A stretch of DNA of 64,000 nucleotides. It comes from Rhipicephalus microplus. Lineage: Eukaryota > Arthropoda > Arachnida > Ixodida > Ixodidae. Both the position numbers and the translations under genes were made by a program. The notes beneath the pieces are model-generated. The model was not told the DNA's origin and did not search any database. It worked only from the letters and a program-made list of their open reading frames with translations. Of this stretch, positions 23,258 through 36,222 are shown one piece after another; the stretch's first letter is position 1, and every line of letters starts with the position of its first letter. The stretch is taken from contig NC_134709.1 of assembly GCF_043290135.1 (NCBI RefSeq), forward strand, positions 108,270,145 to 108,334,144, written 5' to 3'.

Positions 23258-26200
23258 AGCAAACGTAGAAAGGAGGGTTGCTCTTATGCACATTCCTAAG
23301 AAATCTAGAACTTAAGCGAAAATGTAGTAAAAACCAGCAAAGTCGCTTAATCTTAGCGGTATATTGGTAGCCAAAAAACAAACAAAGTGATAATTATGGC
23401 TAGGAAAGCATTCATGATCGAACACGCAATAGTATCCTTTTCGTAAAGCAAGAACATAGAATACCACGCACCTTTCCTTTTTTTTTTCTTTTCCTTAATC
23501 TTCGTGACACCAGTATGATGAGGATATGTGAATAAGTTTTAAATTCACTGCGTCTCCTCATGACCTTTGAATTGACAAAAAAGATCAATTTTCAACAGCG
23601 AAGCCATTTAGCAAACTATTCTTTGTTCACACCATACCAAAAAAAAAAAAAAACTACCATTCTCATGAGCAGGTGTATGCCATGGATATTGGGCAAAATC
23701 CGCTATTCAAAGCTCCTCCACTACAAATGGAACTGTCAGCCCCGCAAACGGCTGCAAATTAAGGGCGGTGAGCCGAAGACCTCGAGTACGTACAGCGAGA
23801 GAACGATAGGGAACGGCGAAACCAACGGCGGCGGCCAGAAGACCCCGAAGGGATGGAAGGCCTGTGCCAGTGAATACGTGTCCGTCTCGTGTCTGTGACT
23901 CTCTGTAGTCACCGAGGACACAACCTATCATCACTTAGCTATGGCCACTTCAGCTCTTTTCAGGCTTTCGCGGCTTTGCCCATGCTTCACCGTTTTTTTA
24001 TGCGAATTTACAATACTGTAGCCGGTCATCTGGAACGTTCGCCATTGAAGCAGTCTTCCCCTGAAGTCTTCTGACCGGTCTTGATTAGCAGTGTGGCCAA
24101 CGATATCTGCACAGCTTCTATTTGTGAAATCTGGTTGAAGCGGGATCAGGCCAGGCTCATATTGTTGGGGAAATTCGTAGACAAGTTCACATGATAACAC
24201 GCGCTGTGAACTAGTATTAGAAACTAGCGCATAGCATCATCATTGATCACTTGCAACGCAGCAGAGCGCTAACCAGAAGCGCTCAGTTGATAGGTGTAGT
24301 AGCGCCTACGAATATACAATGTAAGTTTCACTGCCCTCTATCAAGAACAACCTGTCTCCAAAAGATAAAATAAACGGGGTTCTATTTCCCGCACACCAGC
24401 AAACATTGCCCAAGCATCCCGTCTAGATGGTTAGCCATCAAAACACGAACGTGTAGTCGCGGTGTTCATGAGTAGGTTATTCGGGAGAGTCAATTGAGCC
24501 TTTTTCAGTTACGTCAGTACGATAATCTTAATAGGCATCCCTGTTCTTTTTTACTGGGGAGTAGTCGGATTGGCCTGAATCTTGTGGCAAATAAGCGCGA
24601 TTAGTTATTGCTCACACAGAGTGGAAAAAATTTTAGTTTCACCTAGGCGTGTAGAGCTTAGTCATCGTACCAAAATCGAACATGCGACAAAGTAAATTCG
24701 ATCATTCAAGTTATCGTGGTTATCTATTTCAAGTAGGACGTCTCTGGACACTCACCTTTCGGTAAGAGAAACCACTGTTCTTTGTTCTACTCGGGAGTTA
24801 TTGATTAAACTACCCTTCATTTACCTACGATGGGCTACGCTGACGGGATGTTCACTACTTTTCTGTAGCTCATTTTGGTAGCAATGGCGGCTGTCGCTGC
24901 AGATACAGTTCAGCACAAAATATCTTGCGTGGACAACATCAACACTTCGTGTGTTTCAAACAAAAGCTCTAAACGCAGCAGGGCTTGTTTCTTAGCACAA
25001 GCAGGATATGCATGACGCACCTTAGCATCAGGAGCTTATTTCAGAGTGGGCTTGTGAGTGGATGCCAAAGTCGGAGCAGCCTGGTTGGTCACTGCCGCCT
25101 TTCATGGGGAAGTAGAGCAATAGAACGCTTTCGAAGTAATGGACCTGCCACTTGTGTACGGCGTTGATCTCAATACATTCTACGTGCACATGTTTTAGCG
25201 CACTTCATTTTGCAGCTTTCGTGATGTTGTAGACGAGCATTGTGAGCAACTAGGAAGAAATATTTCTAGTATATTTCCTGTTCAATAACTATCGTATATA
25301 ATGCAATCCTGCGCAAGTAGCGCAGCAACCAGAGGTCGTGTTTTCCTATACTTTTGATGGGTCTCCCGAGTGTTCTCGTTTTGTTCCCGCAACGACGACA
25401 GGCGCATTTCAGTGCCGCGGTGGTCTCGATTGAGTGCTCACATAAACGTTTTTGCTCAAGGTCACATGAAGGCTGCCAACAACATTTCACGCTTAATGCA
25501 AAAAACACTTGCCATTCGCAAACGCTCGTAAGCAGCTAATGCCTTAAAGGTCTCTTAGACCATCCAGAAGTCGAAATTCAGCTGTTGTGTGGATGGTGTG
25601 CACAAGTATACAACGATCACGGAGCCTTAAATTTTTTTTCGAAATGATGCCTTAATGGCGGAGTTATACGCGTTTGATTATAGAAGCGCGGCGATCACTT
25701 TTTCCGCTCTTCGCTACCTGTTGTTATTCTCTTCTACAGCCCATATACCCACACGCCGAACGTTTCTCCGAATCTCGCACGGCATATGTCATCAGTCAAC
25801 ACCGACACGCTGCTCGAAACACCATCTACTTCCGGTTGCCTCGACTCCCTCACTCAGTCGACTCCGTCAACTGCGTGCTTGTTCGCGAACCACCGCTGCC
25901 GTGCCAGTTCATGTTTATACGAATCGTTCCGGTATGAACCCTGTGTCACGGGCAGCAATAGCTGATTTGCAAGCGCTTGCACGCACGCGAGTAACATGAC
26001 GAACAAGCAGCGCCACGGACAACAGCTTCTATACTAACCGGAATGCGTAGGCTCAACGAATCACATCATCACTGTGCTTCGCGTCGGAGATTCAAGTTCT
26101 CGCCGCCACGCGAAGGTCCGAAAAGTCCGGAGAGGAGGAGGGGAATGGTTTCTTGGAATTGGTGGTGCGCCGGCGGCTCGTAGCGCTGCCACGTATGGAA

Positions 26201-26299
26201 TCGTTGATCGCAAGTGCATACTGACCAAGATGCACGTGTTTGCTTGAAGTGTTTGAAAAATATCGGAGGTGGGGACTCGCTTGCTGGATTCCGTGCCGA
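23258..26299. other. No recognised feature
   Basis: About 3 kb of apparently unique or unclassified sequence. ORFs at 23560-23898 and 25655-25999 carry no motif that I recognise. Confidence 0.4.
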
Positions 26300-26419
26300 C
26301 CGGTTGTGCGCCCACGCGCTCCGCGCGCTCGTGACCTTCGGCGTCATCGTAGCTCTGGCCGACTGGGCTTGCCCTACGTCACCTCCTGTCGCCGACGACC
26401 TTCGACGACAGTGTAGCTC

Positions 26420-26735
26420 TGACCTACTGGACCTCCTCTATGCCATCTACAGACGCCGACAACATCTCTCGCAAGTGTACCCCGTCCTCGGACTCCAGTG
26501 ACCGTGCCTCCATCTTTCCTGTCTCTCCTATCCCCTCAGTTTGTTATTGCTTCTCCTTCCTCTTTTATATACCTTTACTTCTACCCTTTTTATCCCTCCT
26601 CACCCCCATCCCTTGTGAGCCCTGTGGCGGTGTCGCTCACTGAAGCAGACAATAACGGGGCTCACTTTTCTCTTCCTTTCTCTATCTTAAGAACCACTCG
26701 CAATACCGGAGGTGGTTTAGGACCCCTTTAACTCG
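26420..26735 (+). mobile_element. LINE 3' untranslated region fragment
   Basis: Contains CCCTTGTGAGCCCTGTGG, CGGTGTCGCTCACTGAAGCA and GGGGCTCACTTTTCTCTTCC after a pyrimidine-rich stretch. The same blocks occur inverted at 41205-41290, so this is a dispersed family. The 5' boundary is uncertain, and no polymerase was identified. Confidence 0.5.
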
Positions 26736-27082
26736 TGAAGGAATGACGTGTAGCACACTGCAACGGGGAACAAAGGCCCAAAAAAAAACGGTGTCATGCT
26801 TCTCACGTGTAATCAGGCAGAACTCCTTTTATAGCCGCCGTGCCTCACCACACAGCTTCTGGGGCCACCCACCGTCACTGATTGGAATGGATGTGAACTT
26901 TTCTTTTGTGGACACTGTAGGAAAGTCAGCCACAGGCTTTTGCGTATGAAGTTGTTTTGAGCAAGCAAACTCAAATCAAATCTAAATGTGTTTTATTCGA
27001 ACAGCTAAAGGATATGAGGGCAAATTTTCTTATCAAGTAATAAAACATCAGGTGATTTTATTATCTTTCGATATTTCGCTAA

Positions 27083-27332
27083 GCCCCACCGCGGTGGTCT
27101 AGTGGCTAAAGTGCTCGGCTGCTGACCCACAAGTCATGGGATTGAATCCCGGCTGCGACGACTGCATTGTCGATGGAGGTGACAATGCTGTAGGCCCGTG
27201 TGCTCAGATTTGGGTGCATGTTAAAGAACCCCTGATGGTCTAAATTTCCGGAGCCCTTTACTACGGCGTCTCTCATAATCATATGGTGTTTTTGGGACGT
27301 TAAACCCCCTATATCAATCAATCATCGAATGA
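27083..27332 (+). mobile_element. Ruka SINE
   Basis: Full-length, head GCCCCACCGCGGTGGTCTAG, tail ATATCAATCAATCATC. Target duplication TCGATATTTCGCTAA (27068-27082) and TCGATGTTTCGCTAA (27333-27347), one difference in 15. Confidence 0.93.
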
Positions 27333-27507
27333 TCGATGTTTCGCTAAAATTATTTGGCTGTCTGTCACGTCACTGGAAGCACACCAACTTCATTATTCCC
27401 ATTTTAATGGAGAGCTATCTGAGAAAACGCACTCGGTACGTAACAGCTCATAAAGTCCTCGTCTTTTTCTCTTTTCAATTTATTCTTATCAGCTTCTGCG
27501 TAGCAGT

Positions 27508-27735
27508 CCGCCATGGTAGCGTAGCGGTTAGGTGCTCAGCTGCTGACTCGAAGGTCGCATGTTCAATCTCCGCCATGCGGGTCACATTTCAATGGAGGCA
27601 AATTGCTACATTTCAGTGCGCTCTCAGATACCAGGGCACGTTGAAGAACACCATATGGTCGACAATTCATCTACGCAGCACTACGGCGTGGCTCATAAAC
27701 GTATGGTGGTTTTGTCACGTAAAACTTATAGATTT
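27508..27735 (+). mobile_element. Divergent Ruka-like tRNA-derived SINE
   Basis: Head TCCGCCATGGTAGCGTAGCG, B-box-like GCATGTTCAATCTCC, then a body in Ruka order (TTGAAGAACACCATATGGTC, CACTACGGCGTGGCTCATAA). It is either a separate subfamily or an old copy. Confidence 0.75.
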
Positions 27736-27964
27736 TGTATTCTTAAACTATTATTATTCCACTAGCATAAAATACTTCATAAAACGGTTCGCGGACGATT
27801 ATATTCTGTACAGTAGTGTAACTAGCTAATACGATGGCTAAACTCAGTCGGAAGTCGGATATACGTACTAGTATTTACATCTACTGCAAGTCAAGAAACG
27901 TAGAGTAGTAGATTAAAAGGAAAGGAGCGAATTTTTTCCATTCTAGAGAGCGGCGCGAGACAAG

Positions 27965-28560
27965 AAACTTCGTACCAAAGCAATGACGCGTTGGCATCAT
28001 TCACCGCTGAGCGTCAGCTCGAATTGATAGACTCTTGGCACCACACACAACGATACGTCCACATGACACTTTGAGCACCATTGCTATAGTGTGTATGGAA
28101 GACAGTGCTGCTTGCGGTCATTGCGGCAGCGATGAAACTATAGAGCACGTTCTCTGTCACTGCCCTCGTTACAGCGTGCAAAGACGGCAACTAGCTGCTG
28201 CGTTAGCTCGCCTTGACGACAGACCTTTGTCTGAACAATCAGTGCTGGAAATACGACATGACTTGAGTGCTCACAGAAAATCAGTGAAGGCCTTACTGAA
28301 CTTTTTGCGTGGCAGCGGCCTATTGTATAGACTGTAGCACCCCAGCTCCCCCCCCCCTTTTTTTGCGCGCGTCTATTTCCCTCCTCGCTATCTTTCCAAT
28401 CTTTCTTCACCATTCCCCCTTCCCCTAGTGCAGGGTAGCAAACCGGATGCTCCATTTTCTGGTTAACCTCCCTGCCTTTCCCTCATTTTATTCTCTTTCT
28501 CTCTACCAGAGTGTTACAACGCCAACAAAATAGGATACAGCCTTAAAGGCAGCGCCAGTC
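27965..28560 (+). mobile_element. 5'-truncated non-LTR retrotransposon C-terminus
   Basis: An open frame ending at 28337 encodes a CCHC finger typical of the C-terminus of I/R1-type LINE polymerases (ACGHCGSDETIEHVLCHCPR), followed by QRRQLAAALARL and a short tail ending SGLLYRL. A long pyrimidine-rich 3' UTR follows. The upstream polymerase is missing. The exact clade is not decided. Confidence 0.75.
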
Positions 28561-31500
28561 TATTCTTTGGCAGCTAGAAACATTTTCATGAATTCAAACC
28601 GCCCATGACGTAAAAGCTCAACGTAATAATTACATAGACGTAGGATATTAGTTCGCTAAGCAGGCGCGTGCAACTCTTCAGTTGACAGGAACGTCGGAGT
28701 AGGAGTGCGGCCACTCAACATCAGCCAAAACTCAGACATTGCGGACACTTTGACAATGTCAAAATTGAGCAATACAGGAAAAGGTTAGGAGAGAATAAAC
28801 GTGTTATAAGGAGGACCATACGCACTAAGCTGGACTATTTATGCTAGACTATGTAGTAATGGAAGCTTGAGCGAGTTGGTATGTGTTAATTTTGGCTGAA
28901 CAGCGCACACGGGACGAGAACGGAAAGAAAGAACACAGACAAGCGCTGTAGGTTGTGGGTATCATTTCGTCAGGATGAAGGCATCTTTTTTTTTTTTTTG
29001 AAGTTAAGTGTGGGAGAGGTTTTTGTTTTGTCCTGAGTGTGAAGTGTAGTGTGCATGTGGCGCTTGAAATCGGCGGAGAAGTTGAAATTAGTTGGCGGTG
29101 CCGCTTGCCTCTGACGTCAGTGGCGTTGGGATGGGACCCCGCTTGCAATATATCACTATTTTGGTTTGATAATTCTAGGGTGAAGACGGCGTTTCTTCGT
29201 TGTAAGCGTTGATTGTGCCTAAGACGCGTAAGCTGCGACCTGTTGTTATTCATGTTCCTTGTTTGAGAACCATTGCGCTCTAAGAAAAAGACGTGTCCAA
29301 GAGTTTCATTTGCGGTACGTTCTAATTTCAACAACTACGGGGTCATTATATGTTATCACTACAACCGGACTTCTTTTCTTTGTGGGTGGCCTATGACGTA
29401 TTCCGCTGTATGCATTCGTGCCGACATGCATCTTTGAACTACCGTAATACTCGAGTTGTTACGTGTGGTAGTTTGTTGCTTTGTCTTATGTGGCGCTCGG
29501 AAAACTTGCATTTACGCTTAGGTGTTTATGCAGCACATTGAGTCTAATTCGAGCTGGCGTTTTAGTCAGCCCGCAACGTAGGTTGCCTGACGCGGCCCGC
29601 ACCCTCGCTTTTTGACCCATTTGTTAAACTTGAACTAGATTTGAATAAGTCATTCATGCGGCCGAATCACTTTAACTTAAATGTGGACTTTAGAAAAAAA
29701 GTAGTATAAAGCTTGTAACCACAAGCAAAGAGTTAGTAATAGGAGCTGTGACTAACTCTCTCAAGCACTTACTAACTTTTGTGACCTTTTTTTACTACGT
29801 AAGCTTGCAGACGCTGGATGATTAAGACTGTTACTAACTTTTCTCCATGCACTGTTAAACGAATTTGCCGAACAAATATTACATGGCATTTATTACGAGC
29901 GTCTAACAACCTATTACTAGCATGGAGATTCATTCAAGTCCGTTGAGGTGCTATATGTAAGCTTAGTACATGCTCAGGTTGGGTCTTGTACATTAGTCCC
30001 ACTTGCAGTTACTTCTAATAAAAGTTCCCATTCTTCACTTAACTGCACTGCCTGTTAGTTCTCATTAGTATATACAACTGCAACAATTCGGACACGAACC
30101 TTTTAGTCGCCTTTATGTTTACCAATGTTGCCTAACATCACAGAGTCCCTAGATTTAGTTTTATGTGCGAATACACTTGAAAAGAGCTTCACGTCATAAA
30201 AAGAAGCATACGCTGTTGATGAAGCTTTTATGATAATTCTCTTTGGGAGGACGGGCGAAGGCTGTGGGAAGAGCCGGCATTTTTCTTAACAGTACTGCAC
30301 TCTTAGGAGCATAGTATACTAATATGTGTAGTGCAGCATACTTTACTGTACTCTTAGTAGTATAATAAAAAGCTGGCCGCTTGACCATGAGGTAGGCGAA
30401 GCGCCTGTGCGATTTCTCATATATGATAAGCCACTGGAGCTAATGGGGATCGAGAACGTCTTTTTAACTACACTCAAACAGGCTACGGCCGCGCTAGGTG
30501 ACATGAAAGGGCCCGAAAGTTCGCTTCTTGTTGCTTGCAACGACGACCCCGTCGTGGGATCTCAGTATTTTATCAGATACTGCTCAGAGCAAAGAGTGCT
30601 CCCAACGAAGATTAACCAGGGAGTAATCAAGCAGCCCTTCAAACATGTTATCGTGGTGCGAATAAGTGCGAATCACTACATGTAGTGTTGCTTAGCAGCC
30701 CTATTATACGCTCCATGACCTCCTCAAGTTTTTTATGTGCTTGTGTAAGCTTATGATGAAAATATGTAGAAAATATATGGATTTCGTAAAAAGGCATATC
30801 AACTTACCGCAATGGCATGCGCGACGTTTCGGTTCAGTACTTCTATCCTCATCATCATTCTCAATGCAAAGAGAGTACATATGCCTCGTTAAGAGACTTA
30901 GATCAAATCAGGTCTACAAGAGCTGTGACGTAAGGGTTGGGACAACTCGAATAACCGTAACTGATAATGCACGAATGTAATCCGAATATTTGGGCGTAAA
31001 AAAGTACGTGGGGTTACAACTACTTTTTATGCGGCTACGTAGGTTTGTAAAGCCTGTAGGTTGTCGTCATCATCTAAAAAAACGGCTGCTTCATTTACGA
31101 TTGTCAGCTACGAAGCCACACTCGCCAACGCATGGTTAATATTCGTCGTGGTATTGCCACAGCAGTCATTCCTCCAATTTTTCTGTTTTGCTATGTTTCA
31201 TTGTGTGTGGGGGGGGGGGGGACGGAAAGACAAAAAATTGAGAATCTTTCATATCATTCTCTTTTCGTTTTTTATACCCTTTCTACACAGAAGAGCCATC
31301 TCTTAACGTTGCAAGAAACCTAACTCAGAGGAATATGCCTAACGATGGGGAGACGTGCCCCAAAGCCCCTCTCTCGTTGGCTTGGCCATTTCGGGCGCTG
31401 CAGTACTGCGTTGCAATTGTTTCCAGGCCGTGGCGTAGTCAGATCAGGGCTCTGGAGGGTCAACCCGCCTTCCTTCTAAATTTTTACATTATGTTTGTGC

Positions 31501-31974
31501 ACGTGCACGCACGCATACACACGCACGAACATTCAGAAGGGATGGGGTCGGAGATATTTCCCCTTTCCCGAAAAGAGGTATATGACGACGCCCATGGCGA
31601 CGGGTCTTGGTAATTACGTGTCGGTGCGTAATTCGAAGGTTGTGGCACGGCTGCTCCGTGAAGGGGGGGGGGGTGGATTCCCCATATTCAATGGGTGATT
31701 TTTGTACACTTCGAACCTTTTTTTTTCAGTTTATGCCGAAATTACTACACTATCATTACGAAAAAGAACAGCATTTACTCCAATGCTTTCAGCGGCCTGT
31801 TTTTCTGCTAAATTTATTTGTTGTGCGTAATAAAGAAGCGAGACTCTCAAAAGAAATTCTCTTCTTTCGTGCGTACTTGGGTTTCCACATAATATGTGAC
31901 TCTCCGATGAGACTTAAGCTACCGATAATCGCTGAGGTGGAGGCTTATAAATAATCCGCGATCGTTTTTCTCCT
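28561..31974. other. No gene recognised
   Basis: About 3.4 kb with no supported feature. The 161-codon minus-strand ORF at 28849-29334 reads through an A-tract and low-complexity sequence and resembles common tick repeat DNA, not a protein. Confidence 0.4.
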
Positions 31975-31984
31975 TTAACGTACA

Positions 31985-32120
31985 CTGACATCCCACATAC
32001 GCGGGTCTTCATGGCAATTTCTCCTAGTCGATCTGCGACCGCCGAAGTAGGGAGTCAAACCAGCCACTTTTGGATGTGCAGCCCAGCACCGTAACCAAAG
32101 AGCCACCACGGCTACCACGG
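31985..32120 (-). mobile_element. tRNA-derived SINE head
   Basis: The complement reads GTAGCCGTGGTGGCTCTTTG, then TGGTTTGACTCCC (B-box-like). No long body can be defined. It directly abuts the exon candidate at 32151. Confidence 0.45.
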
Positions 32121-32150
32121 TGAAACGTGGGTCATCGTACAAAAACTCAC

Positions 32151-32316
32151 CATAACCCGTTGCGCAGACTACACTGTTCCCGGGTGGAGCCTCGCACTGC
32201 TGGCGACAAGACGGACGCTTCGGACCAGTATCTCTTCTCTTTCGCCTTAAAACCGGCATGGCTTTAGACGTCAGCGTTGCCACCCCTCGGACGACGGCCC
32301 ATAGTTGCCTACTCAT
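32151..32316 (-). CDS. Candidate 5' coding exon with Kazal-like cysteine pattern
   Basis: On the minus strand an ATG at 32316 opens a frame of 55 codons plus one base, ending at a strong donor, GGGTTATG then GTGAGT (32151/32150). The peptide has a basic RRKRRDTGPKRP segment and then CRQQCEAPPGNSVVCATGYG. The C-x3-C-x9-C arrangement with VCAT and a following Gly resembles the first half of a Kazal serine-protease-inhibitor domain (C ... C ... VCGTDG-TY). Local GC content is above its surroundings. There is no clear signal peptide and I could not find the next exon. It could equally be a middle exon, or chance. Function is not assigned. Confidence 0.33.
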
Positions 32317-33227
32317 GATCACGTGCCTCCGCGGGCTCGTCCAAATCCTTCAAGCGTTATTGGACAGCGGCTGGTGGGGCCCCACGACATCGCACACCCT
32401 CCGGAACGACAATCTGGACTCCTATCAGGGACCACACAACACGTGCTTCAGATATTAGTCATTCTCACGCTCCAGACAGCGAACGGAGCCAACAGCAGTG
32501 AAGGCAAACACTGCTGCGGCTAAGAACTTTTGTGTTTTCTCTGCAAGCTCACGCCGCTGTTCCGACCGACCTTTACGCTGCGTGAAGCTGGGCCTTACGA
32601 CGGCTGTCGACCGGAGCTTGTAAACACAATCACCGCCGAAGCACTCCGCTAACCATCGAAGATAAGATGTGTGGCCTATTCGTTTGTCGCTGTGTTAATA
32701 CCTACATTTAATTAAATTTTCTCTGAAATAATGGTTATTTCTTTCCAAATATCTTGTGCTCGACACCTTTCTGTTCCAGTTTGCACAAATGAAGCTTTGC
32801 AAATATATGTGGCAATATCTTACTTCTTGTGCGTGAGACCGACGAATTTCGCTTTAGATCTGGCGTTATAGAGCACCCCTATAAAAATTTACAGCGCTGA
32901 AATAACAGACTGTATTGGCAACTCGTATGGTGTACCTTGCCCCATTAAATGCCTGAAGTTGCGCCTTCAGTGCAGTTTTTTATTCAGTTGTACTCATTCG
33001 GAGAATTATTGATTGGTTACAATAAAAAAACATTACGCACAGGATTACCTTCATAATAGAGCCGACACAGGTGTACTGAGCTTTAACGCAGCTTCAAATA
33101 TGTCATAAGCTTGAAAGGAGAGCTAAAACAGGTTTAGTGTTTCATTTAACCTCGCACAAATAATGTACTCCAATCAATCATAAATTCTCTTATTGCCGTG
33201 TGATTGTGACATTGATGTACACGAGCT
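32317..33227. other. No recognised feature (possible 5' UTR or promoter of the 32.2-kb exon)
   Basis: The first 330 bases are GC-rich and the rest AT-rich. No core promoter could be fixed. Confidence 0.3.
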
Positions 33228-33478
33228 CAATTGATTGATATGATTTATATGGGGGGTTTAACGTCCCATAACCGCCATATGATTATGATAGACGCCTTAG
33301 TATAGGGCTACGGAAATTTTGACCACCTAGGGTTCTTTAATGTGCACTAAAATCTGAGCACATGGGCCTAAAACATTTCCGCCTCTATCGGAAATGCAGC
33401 CGCCGCAGCCGGGATTTGATCTCGCGACCTGCGGGTCAGCATCCGAGTACCTCAGCCACTAGACCACTGCGACGGGGC
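33228..33478 (-). mobile_element. Ruka SINE
   Basis: Inverted Ruka from ttgattgatatgatttatat to gaccactgcgacggggcg. No target duplication evident. Confidence 0.9.
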
Positions 33479-34679
33479 GTCCCTCTACGGGGTAAACCTG
33501 TGCCCAGGAAAAGAAGCAAGCTTGCAGTGCAACAATAGCAACCACAATCCTCCGTAGTCGATAATCTGATCAGCTAGTATAGCGCCAGCATCCGTGTGAT
33601 AACGCCCACTCCAGCATTATCGCAGGGGCTCACTTATGTTCAAAAGTAACGTTGAATTCCTGCATTCTGCTCGTAACCTTATCGAAGGCGCGAAGGCTCT
33701 CCATGCGTTATGGCGTGGGCTTCAAAGATCTCCGACGCCTATAGTTTTAACCCGTGATGCACCATGGTAGAGAGAGAGGGGGTCAATGAAACAAGAAGAA
33801 TGAAGAAGGGCGCTATTTTCAGCCTCTCGTCGGGGGAGCACGGCTCGGCGCCTTTACGGTTGGGAAGGAGTAAAGGAGTCCGTATTATGGGCACACCAAA
33901 AAGAATAGGGCCCCTTTGTTAATCGACAGACCAACATGCACGCGTGTTAATATCCCCGTCTGTAGAAGCATCGTCCCGATGCTGCAGACGGAAGGCGAGC
34001 GCAAAAAAAAATATACAGATAATATGTTCACATAGAAAAAGCAAAAGATACAGGAGGAAAAAATTGGCCCCGTATCTGCATGTAATCTGCAAATGTCGTC
34101 AAAAGACGATAGTCTTGCGTGTGGAGAGAGCGAACAAGTCATTTATTTGGTGTTCTGCGCAAGAAAATTGGTGAATGGTATTCTGGAGGCACTGCGTTAG
34201 AGTGCCTTGAGCGCGCAGCGGAGGCAAACGAGTACATCAAGTCACGTCACACGTGAGACATAAGCGCCATCTGGCAGTTATCTTAGAAAACAAAACGCGT
34301 GGCTTTGAGACGGTTGTGCACGCCCATCTCAGAGGTGATAAGGTGTAGAACGCAAGGCGATGGGTAGGTGCCACCAACGTTTCGTTTTAGCAAAGGGTTG
34401 GAAACACTCGCCTTTCCGTGCAAGCGTTGGATGGTGAGCGCAGCGTGATAAGCGCTACAGTCCTTGAATTCACTTATGTTTGCATTTTCTAGTAAGAGAC
34501 GCATATGCGCAATGCATACGTGTTGTTATGGTGGCCCAGACATGAGCAATAATTGTTTTTTTTAATTGACAATTGCACAAGCATGAACGCTCAACCTTGA
34601 GCAACATAGGGGGGCGCTGCGGGTGAGTTCGGTCGTTTCGAGTACCCGATGCCGTTAAGAGTACACATACCGACAAGTG
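33479..34679. other. No gene recognised
   Basis: Includes gcgctattttcagcctctcg (about 33811), which looks like a decayed tick repeat, but nothing can be defined. Confidence 0.3.
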
Positions 34680-34680
34680 T

Positions 34681-34727
<47 letters not shown>

Positions 34728-34738
34728 TACAGACAGAC
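34680..34738. repeat. (CAGA)n microsatellite
   Basis: About 14 tetranucleotide units with one CATA interruption. Confidence 0.95.
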
Positions 34739-35499
34739 CAAAATTTTTGCGCCACAGGTCCCCAAGAAAGACTATCGTCTGCAAAAGCCAAAGTTACCAA
34801 GGTCTCCTAGCGCACGAGCAAATGCAAGGACCAGCTAAGGACGTGCGTGGCGTCTTTGACGGTCTCCAATGACGCCAGATGGCCTTTGTAGTTTCTCGCG
34901 CTAAATTGTCAGAGTACCTGGTATGGCCGAAATACAGCCACTGTAGCTGAAGTACCATCCAAAAAGTTTCTCATAAAGACATCGTTGGCGTCTTGGCGTA
35001 CAGACCGAAAAACGGTCCCCGGGCTGCCATTCTATGTTATGTCACCTGTGCTTATCGACAGCACGCTATGGCTTTAACCGGTGCTTCAGGCACGGCCAAA
35101 AATTAACATACGTTACTCAACAAGCCAACAAAAACAGCAACGCATTACAACCCATTTTACCTCATAGAAAGGTAACGTGGTTCTGCTACAGTTATCTACA
35201 CTTCTTCACTTTTTCTTTTTGTTGATTGTTTTAAATACATTTTTTTTCCTTAGAGTCATCAATGAATTGAATTAACTCTCCGACTCTGTTGTGGAAATAT
35301 TCTCATTGTGTGAATTTGTGGAATAATTCAAGTATATATATATTATATTTAAGTTTGACGCAGTGACTGCATCGTTCCTGATCTATTTTCACTGGTGTTT
35401 CCCTTGCATGCTCCCTTATTTTTCAATTCCTGTCTTTCGAATGTATATCTGCCTATTTTTTTTTTACACGGGCGAGAAATGCAACATTCTATGTGCTTG
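34739..35499. other. No recognised feature
   Basis: Unclassified AT-rich sequence. Confidence 0.3.
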
Positions 35500-35890
35500 T
35501 GCCTGTCAGTCGAGAACTTTATTGAGAGATCCTGAGGAGTTTAAACTACCAGGAGGTCTGCGAGGGAGACACCAGTAGCCGCTTACGTAGGTGACGCCCG
35601 ACTAAGGACGGTAACGCGGTGGTGCTCCGTCAGTTGTTGGGCCCTCTGGATTACCTTTAGTTGGTGGTGGAGCTCGGGGCTCAAGAGTGCCTCTTCCTGG
35701 TTGGACTCGGTTGATTGTCGGATGAGAAGTTCCTGAAGTAACGCGAGGCATTGCCAGAGCAAGTGAGAGAGTGAACAGTACACTGCTGTGCACTTCGGGC
35801 ATTCAGAATTTATGTCCCGAGTTTTGACGGCTGACTCTGCCTCGTGACAAGTACGATCTTGTTGGTAGCATGCATGTGGAGGACTACCTC
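35500..35890 (-). mobile_element. 5'-truncated LINE C-terminus and 3' UTR
   Basis: The minus-strand frame encodes CPKCTAVYCSLSHLLWQC, the zinc-finger-like C-terminal box of tick LINE polymerases, and then ESNQEEALLSPELHHQLKVI and a stop near 35583. The UTR runs to an AATAAA-type signal (complement at about 35520). Confidence 0.7.
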
Positions 35891-36149
35891 TTGCCTGCGT
35901 TCAAGTTGTGTATGTGGCAAGGGGTATTGACTTCTACCGTTTTGGTAGTGAGAGGTTATTTCGTGGAAGGTGAGTAAAGGATCATAAAAATCTACGAATG
36001 GGCATAGCTCTGTTGTTTTCCTTTGTCCTCAACGCTTTTTCTTATACTATGTGCGCCGCGGATCAGTGGATTTATTGCAGTTACGATAACCAACGTTTGA
36101 TATACACAGCACGTTATTTTGTGTGGAATGTAGCACTCTTGCACGTTCC

Positions 36150-36222
36150 TTTTTCTTATTCTACTCTTGTAATGACCTACTCAGAATCAACATCATCAAT
36201 AAATAAATAAATAAATAAAACA
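36150..36222 (+). mobile_element. CR1-like LINE 3' tail fragment
   Basis: ctcttgtaatgacctactca followed by (AATA)n. The layout resembles CR1-type 3' ends. Coding region not retained. Confidence 0.35.

Noticed and set aside
28849..29334. 161-codon minus-strand ORF as a Penelope or host protein
   Set aside because: It runs through an A-tract and Ser/Pro/Thr-rich low-complexity sequence and has no catalytic motif.
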